DNA of 32,289 bases. Origin: an uncultured Lachnospiraceae bacterium (GTDB lineage Bacteria > Bacillota > Clostridia > Lachnospirales > Lachnospiraceae). The notes beneath the pieces were generated by a model. The model worked only from the letters and a program-made list of their open reading frames with translations. It had not been told where the DNA came from and did not search any database. The stretch is from NCBI GenBank assembly GCA_947600145.1, contig CANQGA010000016.1, forward strand, positions 1 through 32,289. Direction: 5' to 3'. The position numbers were made by a program, and so were the translations under genes. Below, in pieces: positions 15,572 to 24,146 of the stretch (within the stretch, counting starts at the first letter, position 1; each line of letters begins with the position of its first letter).

Positions 15572-16054
15572 ATGAGAGAGAAGATTTTAGCGGTTCTGGA
15601 GAAGAATGCCCGCATTGATCTGAAGGATCTGGCGGTTCTGCTCGGCGAGAGCGAGGCCGCTGTCGCCAACGCCATTGCCGATATGGAGAAGGAGCATATC
15701 ATCTGCGGCTATCATACCCTGATCAACTGGGACAATACGTCTGAAGAGAAGGTCATGGCCCTGATCGAGGTGAAGGTGACGCCTCAGCGCGGGATGGGAT
15801 TTGACAAGATCGCCGAGCGCATTTATCAGTACAACGAGGTGAACGCCGTGTATCTGATGTCCGGCGCCTACGATTTCACCGTATTTATCGAGGGAAAAAC
15901 CATGAAAGAGGTGGCCCTGTTCGTCTCCAGCAAGCTGTCCACGCTGGATTCCGTTCTGAGTACCGCCACCCATTTCGTGCTGAAGAAATACAAGGACCAC
16001 GGGACGGCCCTGGTGGAAGAAGTACATGATGAAAGGATGCTGGTTACCCCATGA
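15572..16054 (+). CDS. Lrp/AsnC-family regulator
   Basis: A 160-residue transcription regulator. Residues about 1-50 form the helix-turn-helix (DLKDLAVLLGESEAAVANAIADMEKEHII) and about 65-140 the ligand-sensing RAM domain (VMALIEVKVTPQRGMGFDKIAE..., VYLMSGAYDFTVFIEGKTMKEV). Such proteins usually bind an amino acid and form octamers. Its stop overlaps the aminotransferase start (ATGA at 16051-16054), so it likely senses a substrate or product of that enzyme and regulates its own operon. The ATG has GAGGAGG about nine bases upstream. The ligand is unknown. Confidence 0.9.
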   Translation: MREKILAVLEKNARIDLKDLAVLLGESEAAVANAIADMEKEHIICGYHTLINWDNTSEEKVMALIEVKVTPQRGMGFDKIAERIYQYNEVNAVYLMSGAYDFTVFIEGKTMKEVALFVSSKLSTLDSVLSTATHFVLKKYKDHGTALVEEVHDERMLVTP

Positions 16055-17238
16055 GAAATCCACTTTCCGAGACGATCGTCCAGATCGAGCCTTCCGGCAT
16101 CCGCAAATTTTTCGACATTGTCAGCGAGATGAAAGACGCGATCTCCCTCGGCGTGGGCGAGCCGGATTTTGACACGCCCTGGCATGTGCGGGAGGAAGGC
16201 ATTTATTCGCTGGAGAAAGGCCGCACGTTCTACACCGCCAACTCCGGTCTTATGGAGCTGCGCCGTGAGATCGCGAATTACCTGTACCGGCGCTGCGATA
16301 TGAGCTATCAGCCGGAAGCGGAGATCCTGGTGACTGTGGGCGGAAGCGAGGCCATTGATATCGCCCTGCGCGCCATGCTGGATCCCGGCGACGAGGTGCT
16401 GATCCCGCAGCCGTGTTTCGTGTCCTATGTGCCGTGCACGATCCTGGCGGGAGGAACGCCGGTGGTGATCGAACTGGAGGAGAAGGACCAGTTCAAGCTG
16501 ACGCCTGAGAAGTTGCTTGAGAAGATCACGGACAAGACGAAGATCCTGATCATGCCGTTTCCCAATAACCCCACCGGCGCGGTCATGCGCCGCGACGAGC
16601 TGGAGGAGATCGCGCGGATCGTGATCGAGAAGGATCTGTTCGTGATCTCCGATGAGATCTACTGTGAGCTGACGTTCGGCGACGAACGCCATGTGTCCAT
16701 CGCGTCCCTGCCGGGGATGAAGGAGCGGACCGTGCTGATCAACGGATTTTCCAAATCCTACGCGATGACCGGATGGCGTCTGGGTTACGCGGCGGCGCCG
16801 AAGGTGATCTTAAAGCAGATGCTGAAGATCCACCAGTTCGCGATCATGTGCGCCCCGACCACAAGTCAGTACGCCGCGGTGGCGGCGCTGCGCGACGGCG
16901 ACGCGGATGTGGAGATGATGCGGGAGTCCTACGACCAGAGACGCCGGTTCGTGCTGAACGCGTTTAAGGAAATGGGCCTGGACTGCTTTGAGCCGGAGGG
17001 GGCGTTCTACGCGTTCCCCAGCATTAAGCGGTTCGGCATGTCCTCGGATGAATTCGCCAACCGGTTTTTGCAGGAGGAGAAGGTGGCCGTCGTGCCGGGA
17101 AGCGCGTTCGGCGCCTGCGGCGACGGATATCTGCGTGTTTCTTACGCCTATTCGCTCAAGAGCCTGAAGGAAGCGCTGGGGCGGATGGCGAAATTTGTGG
17201 AACGACTGGATAAAGAGCAGAAGCAGACCGGACGCTGA
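16051..17238 (+). CDS. Class I PLP aminotransferase
   Basis: A 395-residue fold-type I aminotransferase, AspC/PatA-like. The PLP lysine is K235 in NGFSKSYAMTGWRLGY. Other markers are LGVGEPDFDTPWHV near the N-terminus, TVGGSEAIDIALRAMLDPGDEVL, PFPNNPTGAV and FVISDEIYCELTF. Length is normal. Substrate specificity (aspartate, aromatic or branched amino acids) cannot be read from these motifs. Translational overlap with the Lrp-type gene is a common arrangement in Clostridia and suggests a regulator-enzyme pair. Confidence 0.92.
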   Translation: MRNPLSETIVQIEPSGIRKFFDIVSEMKDAISLGVGEPDFDTPWHVREEGIYSLEKGRTFYTANSGLMELRREIANYLYRRCDMSYQPEAEILVTVGGSEAIDIALRAMLDPGDEVLIPQPCFVSYVPCTILAGGTPVVIELEEKDQFKLTPEKLLEKITDKTKILIMPFPNNPTGAVMRRDELEEIARIVIEKDLFVISDEIYCELTFGDERHVSIASLPGMKERTVLINGFSKSYAMTGWRLGYAAAPKVILKQMLKIHQFAIMCAPTTSQYAAVAALRDGDADVEMMRESYDQRRRFVLNAFKEMGLDCFEPEGAFYAFPSIKRFGMSSDEFANRFLQEEKVAVVPGSAFGACGDGYLRVSYAYSLKSLKEALGRMAKFVERLDKEQKQTGR

Positions 17239-17326
17239 GCGTCTGGACGAATCCGTCGCTCCGGTGATGTCAAACGCAAACTGCCGGGCGGGTATGGCGG
17301 CTGCCCCACGTAAAAGGAGGAATCCT

Positions 17327-17827
17327 GTGAACATCGTACTTCTTGAGCCGGAAATGCCGGCCAATACCGGCAACATCGGCCGCACCTGCGTCGCTACCGG
17401 CACGCGGCTCCATCTGATCCGTCCGCTGGGCTTCCAGCTGAACGAGAGGATGTTAAAACGTGCCGGCCTGGACTACTGGGACAAGCTGGATGTGACGGTT
17501 TACGATGATTATGACGATTTTCTGGCCCGCCATCCCGGCGGGCGGATCTATATGGCGACGACGAAAGGGCGGAAGGTCTATACGGATGTCCATTACGACC
17601 CGGACGCCTGGATCATGTTCGGCAAGGAGAGCGCCGGCATTCCGGAAGAGATCCTTCTGGAGAATCAGGAAAACTGTGTGAGGATCCCCATGTGGGGCGA
17701 TATCCGCTCCCTGAATCTGTCGAATTCCGTCGCCATCGTTCTCTACGAAGCCCTGCGGCAGAACGGATTCGAAAAAATGACGCTGCAGGGGGAGCTGCAC
17801 CGGCTCCGCTGGAAAGAAAATGAGTAA
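17327..17827 (+). CDS. trmL: tRNA (cytidine/uridine-34-2'-O)-methyltransferase
   Basis: A 166-residue SPOUT methyltransferase that methylates the ribose of the wobble nucleotide of tRNA-Leu isoacceptors using S-adenosylmethionine. Diagnostic segments are EPEMPANTGNIGRTC (about 7-21), FGKESAGIPEEIL and RIPMWGDIRSLNLSNSVAIVLYEALRQ, which form the trefoil-knot cofactor site. The GTG start at 17327 has a strong AAGGAGG six bases upstream; the upstream in-frame extension overlaps the aminotransferase and has no family similarity. A hairpin terminator follows. Confidence 0.92.
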   Translation: MNIVLLEPEMPANTGNIGRTCVATGTRLHLIRPLGFQLNERMLKRAGLDYWDKLDVTVYDDYDDFLARHPGGRIYMATTKGRKVYTDVHYDPDAWIMFGKESAGIPEEILLENQENCVRIPMWGDIRSLNLSNSVAIVLYEALRQNGFEKMTLQGELHRLRWKENE

Positions 17828-17831
17828 ATGG

Positions 17832-17869
17832 AAGGGCACTGCATGTGAATGAGCGCATACAGTGCCTTT
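17832..17869 (+). terminator. Terminator between convergent trmL and GNAT genes
   Basis: GGCACTG (17835-17841) pairs with CAGTGCC (17860-17866), with an extra CATG/CAT pairing inside, and is followed by TTT. On the minus strand the hairpin ends in CTTCC, so it may also weakly serve the GNAT gene. Confidence 0.6.
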
Positions 17870-17870
17870 G

Positions 17871-18389
17871 CTATACCAGTTCCTTCATCAGGATCGCCCG
17901 TCGCTTTCCCCCGTGCTTTATCTTCTCTCCGATGATCCGGTAGCCCTGTTTCAGGCCGTTGTTCATACTGTAAATATTGTCCGGATGGATCGTGCCCATC
18001 AGGTAGCGGAAGCCCAGCGCGCGCAGGTCCGCCTCGGCGGCCTGCATCAGGCGGTACTGGAGCTGGTGGCCCCGGTACTGGGGAAGGACCGCGGCGGTGT
18101 CCATGTGGGCGACCCTGGGGAGCTCTTCGTCCGCAAGACCGGCGTCACGTCCCATGTTCTCGTCGGAGAGGCCGGGGATGACTGCCAGAAAGATGCCGGC
18201 AACGGCGCCGGTTTCGGTTTCGACGGCCTTGTAGCCAAGGCCTTCGCCGGAGGTGAGCATACGATAGGTATAGTCGGAATTGTCCGCGAAGTACCAGTCT
18301 TTGTTATCCATGCCGCGCCAGACAGTCTGGATGATGTCTGCGAAGAGCTGGTAGTCCGCGGCATCGGCACGTTCGATCTTGAAATCCAT
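17871..18389 (-). CDS. GNAT-family N-acetyltransferase
   Basis: A 172-residue acetyltransferase. The acetyl-CoA loop is AVLPQYRGHQLQYRLMQAAEADLRALG, preceded by the strand RVAHMDTAAV and followed by YLMGTIHPDNIYSMNNGLKQGY, the usual GNAT order. The substrate (small molecule, peptide or protein) is unknown. ATG 18389 is chosen: AGGAGG lies about 11 bases upstream, while the open frame beyond runs into low-complexity Pro-rich leader. The predicted leader is unusually long, about 280 bases, and carries a variable-arm element plus two GC-rich hairpins, so post-transcriptional control is possible. Confidence 0.85.
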   Translation of the reverse strand: MDFKIERADAADYQLFADIIQTVWRGMDNKDWYFADNSDYTYRMLTSGEGLGYKAVETETGAVAGIFLAVIPGLSDENMGRDAGLADEELPRVAHMDTAAVLPQYRGHQLQYRLMQAAEADLRALGFRYLMGTIHPDNIYSMNNGLKQGYRIIGEKIKHGGKRRAILMKELV

Positions 18390-18441
18390 GGGGCGGGTGA
18401 CCTCCTTTTTTTGAGTGAGGGGGGTGGACGGGTGGATGGGG

Positions 18442-18522
18442 GACGGGCTTAAGGGCCCGGGAGGGCCCTTTGCGCGTGTGTGGGGGTGGACGGGCTTAAG
18501 GGCCGGAGGCCCTTTGCGCGTG
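18442..18522 (-). repeat. Duplicated GC-rich hairpin in the GNAT leader
   Basis: The block GACGGGCTTAAGGGCC...GGCCCTTTGCGCGTG occurs at 18442-18478 and again at 18489-18522, differing by small indels. Each copy folds on itself: AAGGGCCC/GGGCCCTT (8 bp) in the first and AAGGGCC/GGCCCTT (7 bp, triloop) in the second. Both lie between the variable-arm element and the GNAT start codon. Neither has a T run that would make it a standard terminator. Confidence 0.75.
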
Positions 18523-18534
18523 GGGCTGGGGAAC

Positions 18535-18664
18535 GCAGTGCGGGGGCTCAAAAGCCTGGCGGCTTTTTCGCCCACGGGCTGGCGCCCTATGAAATCAAGC
18601 GCGGAAGTTCGCGCTTACGTGCAAGCACGACGCGGGAACTTCTGCGTTTGATTTCGCACTGCTC
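18535..18664 (-). repeat. Variable-arm hairpin element, copy 2 (cloverleaf form)
   Basis: Read on the minus strand it starts GAGCAGTGCG (18664-18655). The closing stem pairs 18535-18542 (GCAGTGCG) with 18655-18662 (CGCACTGC). The long hairpin has ends GAAATCAA (18591-18598) / TTGATTTC (18648-18655), inner pairing GAAGTT/AACTTC and CGCG/CGCG, and the shared core at 18614-18630 on its tip. Two small hairpins follow: GGGC/GCCC (18576-18579, 18584-18587) and AAAAGCC/GGCTTTT (18550-18556, 18561-18567). A TATACT promoter element lies 12 bases before it. Confidence 0.8.
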
Positions 18665-18676
18665 CCTGCTTACGTG

Positions 18677-18685
18677 AGTATATCA
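18677..18685 (-). promoter_or_regulatory. Extended -10 promoter for the GNAT leader
   Basis: The minus strand reads TGA-TATACT, an extended -10 element, 12 bases before the conserved GAGCAGTG start of element copy 2. No convincing -35 is seen. The geometry closely matches the promoter ahead of copy 1. Confidence 0.5.
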
Positions 18686-18726
18686 GAAAAAACATCAGAT
18701 AGGTAGTGGTATATTTTATATTTTTG

Positions 18727-18735
18727 TGGTAGACT
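18727..18735 (+). promoter_or_regulatory. Candidate promoter for rubredoxin
   Basis: TGG-TAGACT is an extended -10-like sequence in an AT-rich island, about 63 bases before the rubredoxin start. Another candidate, TGG-TATATT, begins at 18707. Neither has a good -35. Confidence 0.35.
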
Positions 18736-18797
18736 AGAAAAAAAGAGGGAGGGGAAGTGCGTTTTCCGCTCCGAAAATAAAAAGGAGGATACTGACG

Positions 18798-18956
18798 ATG
18801 AAGAGATACGTGTGTTTAGTGTGCGGCTATGTGTATGATCCGGAAGAGGGCGATCCCGAGAACGGCATCGATCCGGGGACTGAGTTTGAAGATCTTCCTG
18901 ATGATTGGGTCTGCCCGATGTGCTATGTAGGAAAGGATCAGTTTGAGGAGGAATAA
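18798..18956 (+). CDS. Rubredoxin
   Basis: A 52-residue one-iron electron carrier. Cysteine pairs are [15 protein letters not shown] (C6, C9) and [16 protein letters not shown] (C39, C42), and the acidic middle with [14 protein letters not shown] is typical. In Clostridia rubredoxin usually passes electrons to oxygen- or peroxide-reducing enzymes; no partner gene is adjacent. The second knuckle reads CPMCYVG where most rubredoxins have CPxCGxG, so a bulky Tyr replaces the conserved Gly. The ATG follows AAAGGAGG. It is a single-gene unit with its own terminator. Confidence 0.93.
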   Translation: MKRYVCLVCGYVYDPEEGDPENGIDPGTEFEDLPDDWVCPMCYVGKDQFEEE

Positions 18957-18961
18957 GAGCA

Positions 18962-18989
18962 AGCCGGGAATCGCTTCCCGGCTCCTTTT
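18962..18989 (+). terminator. Rubredoxin terminator
   Basis: AGCCGGGAA (18962-18970) pairs perfectly with TTCCCGGCT (18975-18983) around a four-base loop, followed by CCTTTT. This is a 9-bp intrinsic terminator, five bases after the stop codon. Confidence 0.85.
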
Positions 18990-18995
18990 ATTTCT

Positions 18996-19112
18996 CCATG
19001 CATGCAGGGCGCCGGTGACGTTTTGTATGTATTTCCATGCATGCAGGGCGCCGGTGACGTTTTGTATGTATTTCCATGCATGCAAGGCGCCGGTGACACC
19101 TTGCATGTATTT
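18996..19112 (+). repeat. Three tandem 39-bp repeats
   Basis: Units span 18996-19034, 19035-19073 and 19074-19112. The first two are identical; the third differs at five positions, all transitions. Each can fold ATGCARGG against the YYTTGYAT-like sequence near its end. In unit 3 the core eight pairs are all Watson-Crick; in units 1 and 2 four of them become G-U pairs on the plus strand. The block lies between the rubredoxin terminator and the yhaN stop. It can be read as a short coding repeat on either strand, but no supported gene covers it. Confidence 0.9.
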
Positions 19113-19120
19113 CTGCCGCG

Positions 19121-20983
19121 TCAGATCCGGATCAGATTGTACTCGATCTGGTTGGCCGTCAGCATCTGGGCCTCCCGCTGGTGGCAGGTGAAGATGATCA
19201 TCTGGCCGCCGTAGGATCTGGCCAGCCATTTCAGAGCGCTCTTTAACCGCTCGTCGTCATAGAGCACGAAGCTGTCGTCGAAGATCAGGGGCATGTTCTC
19301 CTTGTCGCCCTGGATCAGCTTGGCCGCCGCCAGGCGCAGGGCCAGGTAGATCTGATCCATGGTGCCGCTGGACACCTGTTCGATGGGCACCAGCTTGGTT
19401 CGGGTGTTCATGAAGGCGTTCAGGTTTTCGTCGATGCTCATGCTGGAGTAGATGCCGCCGGTGATGCCGGCGATCAGGTCCGATGCCGTCTTGTTCAGGT
19501 ACAGTCCGAAGGAATCCCGGATGGACATGGACAGATCGGTCATGGTCTCCTGGGCCAGGTCGATGGCGGCCAGTTCCTGCGAGATCCGCGCGTTCTCCGC
19601 CAGCGTGTGCTTTAAGGATTCCATCTCATTTTTATAGCCGGCGAGAAGCTCCAGCTTCTTCTCCAGTTCCCATTGCAGCTTCTGCTGGCGCGCGATGGCG
19701 TCGCTGCAGTCGTTCTGCTTCGTGTTCAGCATGCCCAGCTCTTTGGTGATCGTCTGCACGGCTGCCTCGGTCTGCTCCGTGACGGCGTTCAGACGCTTGA
19801 ACTCCGCCATCCTCGCGCGAAACGTCTCCAGGGCCTGGTCGGACAGATCCGTGTCGCCGATATGCCGGCGGAAGGTCTCCTGCAGCGTCTGGCTGCTGAC
19901 GGAAAGTTCTTTATTCAGCCGTTTGGCGCGGGCTGTTAAGATCCGAAAACCCACGCAGCAGCAGGCCGCGGCTGTGATTAGGATGCCGGAGGCGAACAGG
20001 GGAGGAAGCCCGATATCGTACAGGAAACCGATCCGGTCGCCCAACAGGTAGACCGCGACGGCTCCGACCGCCAGGATCACGGTCAGGGCGAGCAGAACGC
20101 CGGTCATGACGCGGCGCGATCTCTTTTCGCACGCCGTCTTTACAGCCCGGTAATCGGTATAGAGTTCTTCCGTCTGTTTCTCATACTGTTCGATGGAATT
20201 CTGATCTGTAAACTGGTTCTGTTCCAGAAGCTGGCGGCCTCTGGCGGCTTTCTGAAGCAGCTCTTCCTTTTCCGCCTGCTTCTTCTCGATCGCGCTGTGG
20301 GTGTCGCTGCGCAGCTTCTGGAATTCAGGAAGCTGGTTTTCGTATTCGGGCGCGGAGACATCCTTTTCGATGGCCTTGATCTCTCCCAGAAGCGTCGTGT
20401 AGGAGCGCGCCGCTTCCGGAACCAGCTGGCTTTCCAGCTCTTTGCGCTGCGCTTTCAGGTACGCGGAGGCTTTGGTGATATTGAGCGCCATATTGCCGGA
20501 TGTGTTCATGTTGGCGATATAGTTTTTGAGCTCCGATACCATACCGTCGTCGGTGGCGCTTTTAAGCTGGCCGATGCTGATGGTGTTGTTGTAGGCGGTC
20601 TCGCTTAATCCGCCCAGAAGTTCATTCATAAAGGAGTCGGCGGCTTCCATTTCCTTTCCGAGGGTCTCGTCGATGATGCGGAAGTCCTTCTTATCCTTTC
20701 GGAAGGTCCGTTCTATGCGGTAAATGTGCCCTTCATGCTCCAGCCGCAGGGAACCTTCGTAGGTTCCGCTGTCTTCCCATGGCTCATACTGGCTGTACAG
20801 GTCCTTTCTGGCGGCCCGTCCGCGCTGGGGCTTCAGCCCGAAGAGCATACAGCGGATAAATGTATGCAGCGTGGATTTGCCGGCTTCGTTCTTGCCGTAT
20901 ACCACGTTGATGCCGTCTGCGAATGAAATGGCGCGGTCGTGGAATTTCCCAAATCCTTTTATCTGAAGTTCCAGGAATTTCAT
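19121..20983 (-). CDS. yhaN: YhaN-like SbcC-type ATPase with membrane hairpin
   Basis: A 620-residue SMC/Rad50-like ATPase. Walker A is GKNEAGKST (30-38); the ABC signature is VSSGTMDQ (537-544); Walker B is PLIFDDSF (565-572). Coiled-coil arms run about 170-290 and 355-490. Between them two hydrophobic segments (about 293-313 and 327-348) replace the zinc-hook region, so the arms probably meet at the membrane. This layout is that of YhaN; at 620 residues it is clearly shorter than the Bacillus protein I recall, through shorter arms. It should pair with the YhaO nuclease, whose stop lies two bases before this ATG and whose end contains the AAAGGAG box. The complex is expected to process DNA ends or aberrant structures. 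Confidence 0.85.
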   Translation of the reverse strand: MKFLELQIKGFGKFHDRAISFADGINVVYGKNEAGKSTLHTFIRCMLFGLKPQRGRAARKDLYSQYEPWEDSGTYEGSLRLEHEGHIYRIERTFRKDKKDFRIIDETLGKEMEAADSFMNELLGGLSETAYNNTISIGQLKSATDDGMVSELKNYIANMNTSGNMALNITKASAYLKAQRKELESQLVPEAARSYTTLLGEIKAIEKDVSAPEYENQLPEFQKLRSDTHSAIEKKQAEKEELLQKAARGRQLLEQNQFTDQNSIEQYEKQTEELYTDYRAVKTACEKRSRRVMTGVLLALTVILAVGAVAVYLLGDRIGFLYDIGLPPLFASGILITAAACCCVGFRILTARAKRLNKELSVSSQTLQETFRRHIGDTDLSDQALETFRARMAEFKRLNAVTEQTEAAVQTITKELGMLNTKQNDCSDAIARQQKLQWELEKKLELLAGYKNEMESLKHTLAENARISQELAAIDLAQETMTDLSMSIRDSFGLYLNKTASDLIAGITGGIYSSMSIDENLNAFMNTRTKLVPIEQVSSGTMDQIYLALRLAAAKLIQGDKENMPLIFDDSFVLYDDERLKSALKWLARSYGGQMIIFTCHQREAQMLTANQIEYNLIRI

Positions 20984-20985
20984 GG

Positions 20986-22059
20986 TTAACTCCTTTCGTC
21001 CGTCGTGCGCAGGAGCGCGTGAATGCCGTAGTAGAGTGCCTTTTTCTCCACCGGACTTAAGTCCGGCTTGTCGAATGCCCGGATATAGAAGCCGATCATG
21101 TCGCTGGGGTGTTCGGCGAACAGTTCGGTGAAATCATACTGCGGTTCCGATTCATCTGTGATATCCGCGACGCGGTAACGGGAGGCCAGGTTCTCCAGGT
21201 CGAATTCGATCTCCGGATCCCGCATGCCGCGGATGCGGAAACGGTAGATATGCTGCGGCCCCCGTTTCTTGATCTCCTGGGAGATCTTGAGTTCCAGCTC
21301 CGCGTTGGTCGTGCGGGGCGTGATATTGACGATCAGCGGTATGTACTGGGAACGGCACAGACGGACAAATTCCAGAGAGTCCACCTGCCGGGTCACCGGA
21401 TTGACATTTCCCAGGAATACGCCGTGCTGCCCGGTCTCCGTATGGTCAAGCGGTTCGGGAGAGCCGGGAAATGCGGCCTTGTTCTCGGCCACGACCTCCG
21501 GTTTGTGGATATGGCCCAGGGCAATGTAGGAATAGTTGGACGCCGCCAGGGCGCTTCTGTCCAGCGGCAGATGGGCCGTATCGCCGCCGTGGAGCATCAG
21601 GATATGGATACGGCCGTCAAAGGAGACCTCCAGCTTATCCGCCGGAAGACTTTCGCGGATCTCCGCCGAATGGTAGCTGAATCCGTGGACCTCCACATTG
21701 CAGTCCTCGAAAAAGACGCTCTCCATCTCCCCGCTCATCAGGCAGGTGACGTTGGGCGCCCAGGAGAAGCTCAGGATCGCCGAGTTGGGCCGGATACGGT
21801 CGTGATTGCCGGCGATCAGCACCACATGGACGGAAGGGATCGTGGAGAACAGATAGTTGATCTCCTTCAGATCCTTCTGCAGGGGCTGGCGGTGGAACAG
21901 GTCGCCGGAGATGAACAGGAAATCCACCTCCCGCGTCCGCGCCAGATCGATGATCTGCGCAAATGTATCCCTGATGGCCTGTGCCCGCTCCCTGCTCCAT
22001 GGCTTGTCGCCGTCCGGGACCATGCCCCAGTGGATGTCGGCGGTGTGAAGGAATTTCAT
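20986..22059 (-). CDS. yhaO: YhaO-like SbcD/Mre11-type nuclease
   Basis: A 357-residue metallophosphoesterase nuclease. Metal-binding motifs are complete and ordered: TADIHWG (D8, H10), SGDLFHR, AGNHDRI, LHGGD and GHIHKPE. After the catalytic domain (about 1-230) a capping region follows (RTTNAELELKISQEIKKRGP...). The family subunit cuts DNA when driven by its YhaN/SbcC ATPase partner, which is encoded two bases downstream. GGGAGG precedes the ATG by about nine bases. The gene lies 336 bases downstream of asnS on the same strand; that interval is filled by two variable-arm hairpin elements and their remnants, and I found no clear promoter in it. Confidence 0.88.
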   Translation of the reverse strand: MKFLHTADIHWGMVPDGDKPWSRERAQAIRDTFAQIIDLARTREVDFLFISGDLFHRQPLQKDLKEINYLFSTIPSVHVVLIAGNHDRIRPNSAILSFSWAPNVTCLMSGEMESVFFEDCNVEVHGFSYHSAEIRESLPADKLEVSFDGRIHILMLHGGDTAHLPLDRSALAASNYSYIALGHIHKPEVVAENKAAFPGSPEPLDHTETGQHGVFLGNVNPVTRQVDSLEFVRLCRSQYIPLIVNITPRTTNAELELKISQEIKKRGPQHIYRFRIRGMRDPEIEFDLENLASRYRVADITDESEPQYDFTELFAEHPSDMIGFYIRAFDKPDLSPVEKKALYYGIHALLRTTDERS

Positions 22060-22152
22060 ATGTGATGTCCTCCCATTTTCTTGTGTGCTTGAGTGCGCGG
22101 TCTACTGGATACGCGAGTCCGCAGTGCGCGGCGGGGCTTGATACGCGGGTCC

Positions 22153-22260
22153 GCAGTGCGGCGCTCAAAAGCCTGCGGCTTTTTCGCGTGAGGGCTTCGC
22201 CCTATGAAATTGAACCTCCTGCAGGCCGCTTACGTGCAAGCACGACACGGCTTGCAGGAG
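22153..22260 (-). repeat. Variable-arm hairpin element, copy 3 (yhaO side)
   Basis: The long hairpin has arms CTCCTGCA (22216-22223) and TGCAGGAG (22253-22260), inner GGCCG/ACGGC-like pairing, and the shared core at 22229-22245. Satellite hairpins are AGGGC/GCCCT (22191-22195, 22199-22203) and AAAAGCC/GGCTTTT (22167-22173, 22177-22183). GCAGTGCG is at 22153-22160, but its closing partner is missing: the next sequence is the end of copy 4. Sequence 22146-22209 repeats exactly at 22264-22327. Further remnants (ACGCGAGTCCGCAGTGCG) occur near 22111-22128. Confidence 0.8.
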
Positions 22261-22270
22261 AGTCGGGTCC

Positions 22271-22395
22271 GCAGTGCGGCGCTCAAAAGCCTGCGGCTTT
22301 TTCGCGTGAGGGCTTCGCCCTATGAAAGATGACACAGAAGCATCTGCTTACGTGCAAGCACGACGCAGATGTTTCTGCACCATCTTTCGCACTGC

Positions 22396-22397
<2 letters not shown>
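22271..22397 (-). repeat. Variable-arm hairpin element, copy 4 (asnS side)
   Basis: Full cloverleaf form. The closing stem pairs GCAGTGCG (22271-22278) with CGCACTGC (22388-22395). The long hairpin has GAAAGATG (22324-22331) / CATCTTTC (22381-22388), inner CAGAAGCATCTGC against GCAGATGTTTCTG, and the core at 22347-22363. Satellite hairpins are AGGGC/GCCCT (22309-22313, 22317-22321) and AAAAGCC/GGCTTTT (22285-22291, 22295-22301). The minus-strand start, TGAGCAGTGCG, overlaps the TGA stop of asnS, so the element begins exactly where the coding region ends. Confidence 0.82.
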
Positions 22398-23787
<1,390 letters not shown>

Positions 23788-23841
23788 AAATGTGCTCCTT
23801 TGCCTTTGCTGCCTGTCTGCGGGCATAAAATCATATCATCT

Positions 23842-23870
23842 ATTATACTGTATTTCCCATGGGGATTCAA
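23842..23870 (-). promoter_or_regulatory. asnS: SigmaA promoter for asnS
   Basis: On the minus strand TTGAAT (23865-23870) and a perfect TATAAT (23842-23847) are 17 bases apart, giving a start near 23835. Between here and the glgC promoter (23871-24002) I see only AT-rich sequence with no further feature. Confidence 0.75.
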
Positions 23871-24002
23871 GGGTTAAGTTTGGCGCGGCGGTATCGGATT
23901 TCCGGGCGGGAAGGATGCTTAAATTTTGTTTAAAACTAGCATAAAGATACATAAAAAGTCGAATCTTGCATGGTTTAAAGTATAAAATTCTTAATTATTT
24001 TA

Positions 24003-24031
24003 TTCACTATTCAAAAATATTGTGGTATACT
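24003..24031 (+). promoter_or_regulatory. glgC: SigmaA promoter for glgCD
   Basis: TTCACT (24003-24008) and TATACT (24026-24031) are 17 bases apart, and TGG before the hexamer adds an extended -10. The leader of about 110 bases is GC-rich and includes the inverted repeat CCGCG...CGCGG around 24078-24096. Confidence 0.65.
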
Positions 24032-24146
24032 GTTTGTATATGCGGTAAATCATGCCTTTTCACGCGCTGCGGAAGGCCGCGGACGGCGGTCGCGGCGTAC
24101 GGATCGGGATGACGAATCTTAAGAACAGCAAGAAGGTGAGTATTCA

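Noticed and set aside
18996-19112. CRISPR or coding repeat in a longer yhaN
   Set aside because: The units are directly adjacent with no spacers, and the yhaN frame has a stop at 19121-19123 after a normal Walker B and C-terminal end.
22146-22327. CRISPR array
   Set aside because: The repeats are 64 bases with a single interval, the intervals are self-complementary rather than spacer-like, and there are no cas genes.
23788-23870. T-box riboswitch upstream of asnS
   Set aside because: The leader from the TATAAT promoter is only about 48 bases and lacks a TGGGTGGAACC-type antiterminator sequence.
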